Assembly: GCA_046341775.1 (NCBI GenBank)
Contig: JBKDQQ010000084.1
Location: forward strand, 19,463-83,462
DNA: 64,000 nt
Source: SXXH01 sp041165735
GTDB taxonomy: Bacteria; Planctomycetota; UBA1135; GCA-002686595
Direction of reading: 5' to 3'
Shown here: in pieces, positions 49,329-57,051 of the stretch
Layout: the number at the start of each line of letters is the position of its first letter
Numbering within the stretch: the stretch's first letter is position 1
Notes under the pieces: generated by a model
What the model was told of the DNA's origin: nothing
Databases searched by the model: none
What the model saw: the letters and a program-made list of their open reading frames with translations, nothing else
Program-made: the position numbers and the translations under genes

Positions 49329-50300
49329 TCAGGACTTGCGCTGGCGCAGTTCGGCCATGAAGGCCTGGGCTTCCTCGGCCGCCTTGGTGCCCGGATGGTC
49401 CTTGGCGATCTTCTGCAGATCCTCAAGGGCCTTCTCGCGCTCCTTGGACTTGCCGAGGCGCTGCGCCCGCAGGTCGCGCACCTTCTTCTGCGCCTTGGCG
49501 ACCGTCTGCGCCGCCTCGTCCTTGGCGTACTCGTCGGCGACCGCCTTGGCCTCGGCCTGCTCGGGCAACCCGGCGAGTTGCTTGACCAGCTCCTTCGCGC
49601 CATCGCTGGCGGTCAGGTAGTCGCCGGCCTTGTAGGCCGCCTTGACGGCTTCCACGCGACCCTTCACCAAGGCCTCGAGCGCCGCCTTGATGGCGGGACC
49701 GCCATCGGCCTCGGGCACCTTGGCGGCGCCGGCGATGGCGTCGGCGTACTTGCGCTTGACGAACGCGGACTTCGCCGCGCCCGCGGAAGCAGGCCACTCG
49801 TACAGGGGCTTGGGCAGCGCACCGACAAGCGCCTTCTCGATCAACTTGTCGGTCGCGCCGCCGGCCGATCCGGCGTGCAGCACGACTCCGTCCGCGCCGA
49901 TCAGCACGACACTCGGGTACCCGCCGAGGCCGAAGGCCGTCATGACCTTCATGCCCTTGTCGTACGCGTAGGCGTACTTGGCGCCCTTGTCGGCGATCCA
50001 CTGTTCAGTTTCCTTGACACCCTCCCCGGTCACGCCGAGGACGGTCAGGCCCTTGTCCCCATATCGCTCTTGCAGCGAATTGAGGTGCGGGACCTGGCCC
50101 CCGCAAGGGCCTCACCAGTAGGCGAAGATCTCGATCAGGATCGCCCGGCCGGCGAGATCGTCGAGGGACTTGGCCTTGGTCTGGCTGAATCCCTCGAAGG
50201 CGAGCTCCGGCATGGGCGCCCCGACTCCGCGCTGCGCGAACGAAGTCGCGGCGAGGAGCAGCACGGCGAGGGCCGCGCGCAAGGCGTGCATGGGCTTCAT
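49329..50300 (-). CDS. Selenoprotein candidate: secreted thioredoxin-like protein with U-G-P-C
   Basis: Read through one in-frame TGA (50112-50114) this is a 323-residue protein. Signal peptide 1-22, then a TlpA/thioredoxin-like domain: M-P-E-L-A-F-E-G-F, A-I-L-I-E-I-F-A-Y-W62, then position 63 (TGA) and G64-P65-C66-G-G-Q-V-P-H-L, L-T-V-L-G-V-T-G-E and the cis-Pro region G-G-Y-P-S-V-V-L-I. The C-terminal half is a Lys/Ala-rich helical region shared with the gene at 48050. The TGA replaces exactly the first Cys of C-G-P-C, the paralogue has Cys there, both sides are in the same frame, and a SECIS-like hairpin follows. Many genes here end in TGA, so there is no general reassignment. A nonsense mutation or sequencing error is the alternative; selABCD are not in the window. 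Confidence 0.8.
50086..50114 (-). promoter_or_regulatory. In-frame UGA plus SECIS-like hairpin
   Basis: After UGA (50114-50112) come six nt, then UGCGGGG (50105-50099), loop GCCAGG (50098-50093) and UCCCGCA (50092-50086): six Watson-Crick pairs and one G-U. The apical loop starts with G, as in bacterial SECIS elements, and begins 16 nt from the U of UGA, the lower end of the usual range. An alternative GGCCC/GGGCC pairing competes. The hairpin is also coding (residues 66-72). Confidence 0.6.
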
Positions 50301-50429
50301 GGGTGTGGTTCCGAGGCGCGGCGGAGCGTCGAAGCGACGATCCGGGAGCGCCTTGCGCATCAGGGTACGCGATCGGAGGCCTCCGGTCGCCTGCCCAACG
50401 GGCCCGGGACGGCGCGAGGCGATCGGGGA

Positions 50430-51275
50430 TCAGGCGCCCGGCGCGCGCTCGAAGCGCAGTACCTCGTGCCTCGAAACGACTTCGGCCGTGCCCATGGCCT
50501 CCAGCCGCCGCCGTTCCCGCAGGCGCGACAGTCGGTAGGTCGCGGCGGCCAAGTCCGCGAGTCCGGCCGCGTCGAGCTCGATGCGCTCCTCGACGCGCAC
50601 CCTCTCGACCAGCCGGAAGCGCGGTCCAAGCTCGCCCACGAGCGCATCCCCGCCCGGCAACGGCTCGCCGCGCCCCAGGACGGCCGCGCGCAGCTCGAGC
50701 AGGTCGTCCGCGGCCGGCACGGCGACGACCAAGGCAGCGCCGGGCTTCGACACGCGCGCCAACTCGTCGCGCGGCCGGCGCGCGTCGATGCTCGTGGCGA
50801 GGTCGATCGACTGGTCGAGGAACGGCAGACGCCGATCGGCGTTGGCCACGAAGATCGCCGCGACGCGCCGGCGCGAGGCCATGCGCACGGCGGCTTCCGA
50901 CAGATCGATGCCGTGGATCCGGCGCGACGCGCGCGTCGGCGCGGCGTGGAGCGCGGCCAGCAAGGCGCCTCCTCCGCAGCCCAGATCCAGCGCCGCGCCG
51001 CGCCAATCGCCGGCCAGCGCCACCACCGCGCGCACGACCGCGGGTCCGAGTCCACGCTCGAAGAGCCGCGCGCGCGCCTCGATCGACCCCGCCGCGTCGC
51101 CGGGTTCGCGCGAACGCGCATCTTGCGGTTGCGCCAAGTGCCACCAGCCGCGCCGCGCGCGATCGAACGAGTGTCCGGCGACGCACGCGAGTCGCGACTC
51201 GAGGAGGACCATGGGGCGGGCGCAGTCCCGCACGGGACAAGCGAGGATGCCGGGGTCGGGCGCGGGATGGTCCAC
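50430..51275 (-). CDS. rlmA: 23S rRNA (guanine-N1)-methyltransferase RlmA
   Basis: Methylates a hairpin-35 guanine of 23S rRNA using SAM. 281 residues. The N-terminal zinc finger uses C13, C18, C31 and H35 (C-P-V-R-D-C, then C-V-A-G-H-S-F-D), with C-x4-C instead of the usual C-x2-C. The family segment R-S-R-E-P-G-D follows, then the SAM site L-D-L-G-C-G-G-G. Family members at G748 affect macrolide resistance; which guanine is used here is not decided. GTG at 51275 is the only start that keeps the zinc finger whole; no ribosome-binding site is visible, and a 17-G tract lies 33 bp upstream. Confidence 0.9.
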   Translation of the reverse strand: MDHPAPDPGILACPVRDCARPMVLLESRLACVAGHSFDRARRGWWHLAQPQDARSREPGDAAGSIEARARLFERGLGPAVVRAVVALAGDWRGAALDLGCGGGALLAALHAAPTRASRRIHGIDLSEAAVRMASRRRVAAIFVANADRRLPFLDQSIDLATSIDARRPRDELARVSKPGAALVVAVPAADDLLELRAAVLGRGEPLPGGDALVGELGPRFRLVERVRVEERIELDAAGLADLAAATYRLSRLRERRRLEAMGTAEVVSRHEVLRFERAPGA

Positions 51276-51307
51276 GGATGGGCCGGTGTCGCTGCTTGAA
51301 GCGCGGC

Positions 51308-51340
51308 GGGGGGGGGGGGGGGGGCGCGCCCCCCCCCCCC
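51308..51340. repeat. G17-CGCG-C12 palindromic homopolymer tract
   Basis: Seventeen G (51308-51324), CGCG, then twelve C (51329-51340). It can fold as a 12-bp all-GC hairpin or, on the G strand, a quadruplex. It lies between the DUF350 gene end (51376) and the rlmA start (51275), so it may terminate DUF350 transcription and, if its length varies, affect rlmA. An assembly or sequencing problem is also possible at such a tract. Confidence 0.9.
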
Positions 51341-51375
51341 GCCGGCGTTCGATGGATCGTCCGGACGGCGTCCGA

Positions 51376-51978
51376 TCAGATCAGGGCGCTGACGAGGCCG
51401 GTGACGCCCGAGCTCACGCCCGAGACGCCCGAAGCGATCAGCTCGGAAGCGCCGACGAGGATGCCGGCGTAGATGATGCCGATCGAGATGTTGCCGCCGC
51501 GGAACTCGGCCTTCTCGTCGATGTCCTTGGTGAAGCGGTCCATCGCCTTGAAGGTCCACGAGATGGCGAGTCCGGCCACCGCGATGGCGATGAACAGGTT
51601 GGCGACGCCGCCGATCAGGGCGCCGAGGCCGTCGCCCAGGTCGCCGGAGACGAGCGTCGTGAGGCCTTGGGTCATGCTGTCGACGCCGCCGGCGACGACG
51701 TTCGTGTACGCGTAGACCGCGCCCGCGGCGAGCAGCGCCACGGCCATGTTCTTGCGCTTGATCTCGCCCCAGATGTCGATGCCCTCGATCATCTTCGAGA
51801 CGACCTGCAGGCCTTGGTTGATGGCGAAGGTGAAGATGCCCAGCGACACGACCAGTTGCAGCAGGCCGAGCAGGAGGGCGATGAAGGCCCCGCCGAGGTC
51901 GCCCTTGGCGGCCGGGGCGGCGGCGTCGGCGGACTGGATGGCGAGGGCGAGGGAGGGAGTGAGCACTTGGTCGAGCAT
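51376..51978 (-). CDS. DUF350 membrane protein, two repeats
   Basis: 200 residues with an N-terminal hydrophobic segment and about five more membrane helices. Two copies of the DUF350 pattern are visible: I-K-R-K-N-M-A-V-A-L-L-A-A-G-A-V-Y-A and R-G-G-N-I-S-I-G-I-I-Y-A-G-I-L-V-G-A. The function of the family is unknown; members in other bacteria are often near envelope or polyamine/glutathionylspermidine-related genes, not seen here. The gene is bounded by two poly-G/poly-C hairpins (51308-51340, 52043-52071). Confidence 0.85.
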   Translation of the reverse strand: MLDQVLTPSLALAIQSADAAAPAAKGDLGGAFIALLLGLLQLVVSLGIFTFAINQGLQVVSKMIEGIDIWGEIKRKNMAVALLAAGAVYAYTNVVAGGVDSMTQGLTTLVSGDLGDGLGALIGGVANLFIAIAVAGLAISWTFKAMDRFTKDIDEKAEFRGGNISIGIIYAGILVGASELIASGVSGVSSGVTGLVSALI

Positions 51979-52042
51979 GGGTGGTTCGCGGCCCCCCCGC
52001 GCTGGTCTCTGCGCGAGTTGGGGGCCGAAGAGGATGCAGATC

Positions 52043-52071
52043 GGGGGGGTGCGCCTGCAAGCCACCCCCCC
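52043..52071. repeat. G7/C7 inverted repeat upstream of the DUF350 gene
   Basis: GGGGGGGTG (52043-52051) pairs with CACCCCCCC (52063-52071) around an 11-nt loop. It lies in the 247-bp divergent region between the DUF350 gene and the DPP-IV-like gene; GGCCCCCCCGC (about 51990-52000) and a G5 tract lie nearby. No other function is clear. Confidence 0.8.
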
Positions 52072-52212
52072 ATGCCGGCCTCGCAAAGGCCCTTCCTGCA
52101 CCCTCGAACCTGCCGGCCCGACCACCGCGTCGCCGGAGATCCCGGCGCCGCGGCCGGAGGCGCGAAGCCGCCTGCGACTCCGTCCCCGAAGCACGAGGAC
52201 GGTCGCCGGAGC

Positions 52213-52218
52213 TAGGCT
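52213..52218 (+). promoter_or_regulatory. Candidate -10 box 7 nt before the DPP-IV-like ATG
   Basis: TAGGCT, then GCTCGCC and ATG at 52226. No Shine-Dalgarno sequence is present and no -35 is clear. It has the same 7-nt spacing as at 31930 and 37921. Confidence 0.4.
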
Positions 52219-52225
52219 GCTCGCC

Positions 52226-54496
52226 ATGCCGTCCATCGCCTCGCGCCTTCGACTCCTCGTCGCCACCAAGTCGACCGTCCTGCTCGCCGGGCTGGTCTTC
52301 GCCGCCTGCCATGCGCCGGGCTCGCCCGACGCCGGCACACAGGCCGCCTCCACGGCGCAGGCGGACGGGCGCAAGCCGCTGACCTTGGAGGCGCTCGGCG
52401 GTTCGACGCGCGTCGACTTCTCCGGACGACCGCGGCAAGGGCAGCGCTGGCTCGACGGCGCGCAGTTCCTCGAAGCCAGGGACGACCAGTGGTTCCGCGT
52501 CGACGCGCGCACGGGCGCGGCGGTCCGACTGTGGGGCGACCACAAGTTGCTCGAGTCGCTGCGCTCGGTCGGCGGGCTGGACGACGCGGCGCGCGCCAAG
52601 CTCGCCAAGCCCGCTCCCGAGCGCATGGACGCCGCGCGCGCGCGGCAGTGGTTCGCGCACCTCGACGACTTGTGGGTGGCGAGCCTCGATGGCGCGCCGG
52701 CGGTGCGCATCAGCGAGACGCCGGGCGTGCCCGAGCAGGAGATCGACTTCAGCCCCGATGGCGCGCACCTCGCCTTCGTGTCGAAGAACGACCTGTGGGT
52801 GGGAGACGCGCTGCGCGGCGGAGCGCGTCGCGTCACCGCCGACGGCGGCCCGGACGTGCTGAACGGCGTGCTCGATTGGATCTACCAGGAGGAGCTCTAC
52901 GGACGCGGCAACTTCCGCGGCTGGTGGTGGTCGCCCGACTCGCGCGCCATCGCCTACCTGCGCCTCGACCAGGCGCGCGTGCCGCGCTGGACGCTGGTCG
53001 ACGACGCCGCGGAACCGCACATCGTCGAGACGAACCCCTACCCGCGCGCGGGAGATCCCAACCCCGTGGCGAGCCTGCGCACGCACCGCCTCGACCAGCC
53101 CGAGGCGGTAGGCATCGTCGACCTGTCGGCGTGGAAGGACGCCGAGCCGCTCGTCGTCGACGTCTCGTGGTCGCCCGGCAACCGGCTCGTGTGGCAGGTG
53201 CAGGACCGCGAGCAACGCTGGCTCGAGTTGTGGAGCAGCGCCAAGGACGGCGGCGACTCGCGGCGCCTGCTGCGCGAATCCGGCGAAGCGTGGGTCGAGC
53301 GCGTCGACGACTCGATCCGCTGGCTCTCGGACGGCACCTACCTGTGGTCGAGCGAGCGCGACGGATGGCGCCATCTCTACCACTACCGCGAGGACGAGCT
53401 GCTGCGGCAGGTGACGCGCGGCGAATGGGAGGCGCGCACGCTGCACGGCGTCGACCAGATGCGGCGCGAGGCCTGGGTCTCCGGCACCTTCAAGAGCCAC
53501 GTGGGATCCGACCTCGTGATCGTGCCGCTCGACGGCGGCGAGCCGCGACTCGTCACGAGCGGACGCGCGACGCACTCCGTCGCGCCATCCAAGGACTGGT
53601 CGCTCTACGTCGACAGTTGGAGCGACATCTCCACGCCGACCAAGGTCGCGCTGCGCGATCGCGACGGCGCGCTGGTGCGCATGATCGACGACAACCCCGT
53701 CAAGGCGCTCGACGAATGGAAGTGGACCCCGCCGCGCCTCGTGCAGGTGGAGAACCGCGGCGGCTTCGCCATGGAAGGCAGCCTGCTGCTTCCGCCCGGC
53801 TTCGACCCGGCGCGCAAGCACCCGGTGCTGATGATGGTCTACGGCGGCCCGCACGCGCCCACGGTGCGCAACGCCTGGGGCGGCGCGCGCATGATGTTCC
53901 AGCAGTTGCTGGCGCAGCAGGGCGTGATCGTGTTCGCCGTCGACAACCAGAGCGCCAGCGGCAAGGGCCACGTGGCGACGCGCGTGTGCTACCAGCAGTT
54001 CGGCAAGCGCGAACTGGCCGACTTCGAGGACGCGCTCGACTGGCTGGTGGCCCAGGGCGGCGTCGACGAATCCCGCGTCGGCATCTCGGGCTGGAGCTTC
54101 GGCGGCTTCATGGCCTCGTACGCGTTGACGCATTCCAAGCGCTTCGCCTTGGGCGTCGCGGGCGGATCCGTCACCGATTGGCGCGACTACGATTCGATCT
54201 ACACCGAGCGCTACATGCGCACGCCGGCCAACAACCCGCAGGGCTACGCCACCACCAGCGTGGTGCAAGCAGCCCCGGCGCTCTCCGGCAAGCTCGTGCT
54301 GGTGCACGGCGCGATCGACGACAACGTGCACCCGGCCAACACGATGAAGCTCGCGCTGGCGCTGCAGCGCGCCGGCAAGCAGTTCGAACTGATGCTGTAC
54401 CCGCGCCAGCGGCACGGAGTGGTCGAGCCCGCCTTGGCCGCGCACTGGCAGCGGCTGCAGCTGGAACTCGTGCGTAGGCACCTGCTCGCGGACTAG
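52226..54496 (+). CDS. DPP-IV-like dipeptidyl peptidase, lipoprotein
   Basis: 756 residues. The signal peptide ends in a lipobox (L-V-F-A-A-C), so the enzyme is probably lipid-anchored. The propeller carries the paired Glu of true DPP-IV that hold the substrate N-terminus (D-W-I-Y-Q-E-E-L-Y-G-R). The C-terminal hydrolase has Ser in G-W-S-F-G-G-F-M, Asp in I-D-D-N-V-H-P and His in Q-R-H-G-V. It releases X-Pro dipeptides from peptides outside the cytoplasm and could work with the S9 enzyme at 45853 and the M28 enzyme at 62443 in peptide scavenging, an inference. ATG at 52226 lies 7 nt after TAGGCT. Confidence 0.94.
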   Translation: MPSIASRLRLLVATKSTVLLAGLVFAACHAPGSPDAGTQAASTAQADGRKPLTLEALGGSTRVDFSGRPRQGQRWLDGAQFLEARDDQWFRVDARTGAAVRLWGDHKLLESLRSVGGLDDAARAKLAKPAPERMDAARARQWFAHLDDLWVASLDGAPAVRISETPGVPEQEIDFSPDGAHLAFVSKNDLWVGDALRGGARRVTADGGPDVLNGVLDWIYQEELYGRGNFRGWWWSPDSRAIAYLRLDQARVPRWTLVDDAAEPHIVETNPYPRAGDPNPVASLRTHRLDQPEAVGIVDLSAWKDAEPLVVDVSWSPGNRLVWQVQDREQRWLELWSSAKDGGDSRRLLRESGEAWVERVDDSIRWLSDGTYLWSSERDGWRHLYHYREDELLRQVTRGEWEARTLHGVDQMRREAWVSGTFKSHVGSDLVIVPLDGGEPRLVTSGRATHSVAPSKDWSLYVDSWSDISTPTKVALRDRDGALVRMIDDNPVKALDEWKWTPPRLVQVENRGGFAMEGSLLLPPGFDPARKHPVLMMVYGGPHAPTVRNAWGGARMMFQQLLAQQGVIVFAVDNQSASGKGHVATRVCYQQFGKRELADFEDALDWLVAQGGVDESRVGISGWSFGGFMASYALTHSKRFALGVAGGSVTDWRDYDSIYTERYMRTPANNPQGYATTSVVQAAPALSGKLVLVHGAIDDNVHPANTMKLALALQRAGKQFELMLYPRQRHGVVEPALAAHWQRLQLELVRRHLLAD

Positions 54497-54509
54497 CCGC
54501 GCGACGCGG
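54497..54509. terminator. Small hairpin filling a 16-bp convergent gap
   Basis: CCGCG, loop CGA, CGCGG occupies nearly all of the gap between the DPP-IV-like stop (54496) and the hldE stop (54513). Its stem is short, so its effect is uncertain. Confidence 0.3.
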
Positions 54510-54512
54510 ACC

Positions 54513-55970
54513 TCAGGCCTCGGGCTGGCGGGCCCGCTCGAGGATGGCGGTGGTCGAGCGCCCCGGCACCAACGGCGCGAGGTGCACCACGCCGCCGTGC
54601 GACTCGACCCACTCGCGTCCGACCACGCCCTTCTCGGCCCAGTCGGCGCCCTTGACGAGGACGTGCGGCGTGGCGCGCTGGATCAGCGCGAGCGGCGTGT
54701 CGTCCGCGAAGGCGACGACCCCGTCGACGCATTCCAGCGCGGCGAGCACCTCCATGCGATCGCGCAACGGGTTCACCGGCCGGCTCGGCCCCTTCGCGCG
54801 ACGCACGGACGCGTCGTCGTTGACGCCCACGAGCAGCACGTCGCCCTTCGAGCGCGCCCACTTGAGGTAGGTGACGTGGCCCAGGTGCAGCACGTCGAAG
54901 CATCCGTTGGTGAACACCACCCGCCGGCCTTGCTTCCTCCAATGCGCCAGGCGCAGGTCGAGCGTCGCATCGTCGAGCAGCTTCCCCTCGTCGCGCCCGT
55001 CGGCGGCGAGGTGCGCGAGCAGCTCCTCGCGCGTGACGGCGTGCGTGCCGAGTCGGCCGACCACGATCGCCGCCGCCTCGTTGGCGAGCTCGACCGCCGC
55101 GGCGAGCTCGAGCCCGGAAGCCAGGTGGAAGGCGAGCTGGGCCACCACCGTGTCGCCCGCGCCGGTCACGTCGAACACGGCGCGCGCCTGCGCCGGCACG
55201 TGGCCGCGCACGCCGCGCCGATCCTCGTAGTAGATGCCGTCGGCGCCCAAGGTCACCACCGCGGCGTCGAGGTCCGCGAGGCGCATCAGGTCCTGCGCCG
55301 CCTGCGGCAGGTCGTCGTGGCGCGCGAGCTTGCGGCCGAGCGCTTGTTCGGCCTCCTTCTTGTTGGGCGTGACCAGCGTGGCGCCCTTGTAGCGCGAGTA
55401 GTCGTCGCCCTTGGGGTCGACCAGCACGGGCACTCCCGCCGCGCGCGCCTCGCGCACGACGCAGGCGACGACCTCGTTCGCCAGCACGCCCTTGCCGTAG
55501 TCGGAGAGCACCACCGCGCGCGCCGCGCGCACGCGCTCGGGCAGGAGGCGGACCATCTCCGCCAGGCTGGCGCCGCCCACGGCGCTGGCGTCCTCCCAAT
55601 CGACGCGCAGCATCTGCGGCGCGCCGGACATCATGCGCGTCTTCTGCGTGGTCGGCCGATGACGGTCGACGACCAGTCCTCCGACCCCGATCTTCTGCTC
55701 CTCCATCAAGGCGCGCAGCGCGCGGCCCCAACCGTCGTCGCCGACGACGCCCACCACATCGACCTCGGCCCCCATGGCGACCAGGTTCGCGGCGACGTTG
55801 CCCGCGCCGCCGAGCTTCTCCTCGCTGCGACGCGCCGCCAGCACCGGGATGGGCGCCTCGGGCGAGATGCGCGAAACGTCCCCCGACACGTAGCGGTCGA
55901 GGATCAGGTCGCCGACGATCAGCACCGTCGGGCGCGGCGCGGCGCGCAAGGCCGCCACGAGCCGGTTCAT
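54513..55970 (-). CDS. hldE: Bifunctional heptose kinase / adenylyltransferase HldE
   Basis: Makes ADP-heptose for the LPS inner core. 485 residues. The N-terminal PfkB-type kinase (about 1-320) phosphorylates heptose 7-phosphate at C1, with G-G-A-G-N-V-A-A-N and the catalytic D-V-T-G-A-G-D-T. The C-terminal nucleotidyltransferase (about 345-485) adds AMP, with N-G-C-F-D-V-L-H-L-G-H. ATG at 55970 overlaps the hldD stop by 4 nt (ATGA). hldD, the next enzyme in the pathway, is thus coupled to it. Confidence 0.96.
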   Translation of the reverse strand: MNRLVAALRAAPRPTVLIVGDLILDRYVSGDVSRISPEAPIPVLAARRSEEKLGGAGNVAANLVAMGAEVDVVGVVGDDGWGRALRALMEEQKIGVGGLVVDRHRPTTQKTRMMSGAPQMLRVDWEDASAVGGASLAEMVRLLPERVRAARAVVLSDYGKGVLANEVVACVVREARAAGVPVLVDPKGDDYSRYKGATLVTPNKKEAEQALGRKLARHDDLPQAAQDLMRLADLDAAVVTLGADGIYYEDRRGVRGHVPAQARAVFDVTGAGDTVVAQLAFHLASGLELAAAVELANEAAAIVVGRLGTHAVTREELLAHLAADGRDEGKLLDDATLDLRLAHWRKQGRRVVFTNGCFDVLHLGHVTYLKWARSKGDVLLVGVNDDASVRRAKGPSRPVNPLRDRMEVLAALECVDGVVAFADDTPLALIQRATPHVLVKGADWAEKGVVGREWVESHGGVVHLAPLVPGRSTTAILERARQPEA

Positions 55971-57013
55971 GCCGACGCCTCCGCGCCGCGCGCCTCGTCG
56001 CCGAGGCGCAGGTCCGGCTCGAGGTGGCGTTCGACGTAGTCGCGCACCGCTTGTTCGATCGGCGTCGCCGCGGCGGTCCAGCCCGAGGCGCGCAGGCGCC
56101 GCGTGTCCGCCTGCGTGCGGTACTGGTACTTGCCGCGCAGCGCCTCGGGCATGGGCACGTACTCGATGCGGGCCTCGCGACCCATGGCCGCGAACAGGGC
56201 GCGCGCGAGCTGGTTCCAACTGGTCGCCACGCCCGATCCGACGTTGTAGAGACCCGCCGCGCCCTCGGCGCGCATCAGGTGGATCGTCATGGAGACCGCG
56301 TCCTTCACGTACAGGAAGTCGCGCACCTGCTCGCCGTGCGCGTAGTCCGCGCGATGGCTCTGGAACAAGCGCATGCCGCCGGTCTGCTTGATCTCGTGGA
56401 AGGCCTTGTTGACGAGGCTCCTCATGTCGCCCTTGTGGTCCTCGTTCGGGCCGTAGATGTTGAAGTACTTCAGGCCGACGATCTCCGCGAGCAGGCCTCG
56501 CCGCCGCGCCCAAAGGTCGAACATGTGCTTGGAATATCCGTACATGTTCAGCGGCCTGAGCGTGGAGAGCTCGCACTCGTCGGACATGCCGCGCGCGCCG
56601 TCGCCGTAGGTCGCGGCGGACGATGCGTAGACGAAGCGCGCGCCCGCCGCCAGCGCCCAGCGGCAGCACTCCTTGGTGTAGTCGAAGTTGTTGCGCGCGA
56701 GATACGCGGCGTCGCGTTCGGTCGTGGCGCTGCACGCGCCGAGGTGGAACACCCCCGTGACGCCGGCGAGGCGCGCGTCGTCGCGGCGCATGCGCTCGAG
56801 GAGCTCGTCGGCGTCCATGTAGTCGGCGTAGGAGAGCGGCACGAGGTTGCGCCACTTCTCGTCCGACCCGAGCCGATCGACGACGAGGATGTCGTCCACG
56901 CCCTCGCGGTTGAGGGCCCAAACCAGCGCGCTGCCGATGAATCCGGCGCCGCCAGTCACCAGCACGCGCCCCTGCAAGGCCTGCGCCGGGCTCTTCTTGG
57001 ATCCAGCCTGCAT
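55967..57013 (-). CDS. hldD: ADP-glyceromanno-heptose 6-epimerase HldD
   Basis: NADP-dependent epimerase converting ADP-D-glycero- to ADP-L-glycero-D-manno-heptose for the LPS core. 348 residues: N-terminal G-G-A-G-F-I-G-S after about 20 residues, H-L-G-A-C-S-A-T-T-E, the catalytic Y-G-Y-S-K (Y-x3-K), and the substrate region F-N-I-Y-G-P-N-E-D-H-K-G-D-M typical of HldD. It lies 38 bp after lpxL and overlaps hldE by 4 nt. Confidence 0.95.
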   Translation of the reverse strand: MQAGSKKSPAQALQGRVLVTGGAGFIGSALVWALNREGVDDILVVDRLGSDEKWRNLVPLSYADYMDADELLERMRRDDARLAGVTGVFHLGACSATTERDAAYLARNNFDYTKECCRWALAAGARFVYASSAATYGDGARGMSDECELSTLRPLNMYGYSKHMFDLWARRRGLLAEIVGLKYFNIYGPNEDHKGDMRSLVNKAFHEIKQTGGMRLFQSHRADYAHGEQVRDFLYVKDAVSMTIHLMRAEGAAGLYNVGSGVATSWNQLARALFAAMGREARIEYVPMPEALRGKYQYRTQADTRRLRASGWTAAATPIEQAVRDYVERHLEPDLRLGDEARGAEASA

Positions 57014-57051
57014 GGGGGGAAGGTTACCCGTCCCCTATCGGACGGAACAGC

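Noticed and set aside
49329..50360. Two separate small genes or a decayed pseudogene at the in-frame TGA
   Set aside because: Both pieces are in one frame, codon quality is unchanged after the TGA, the TGA replaces exactly the redox Cys, and the split would leave a signal peptide with half a thioredoxin fold. Selenocysteine explains all of this better, though a point error remains possible.
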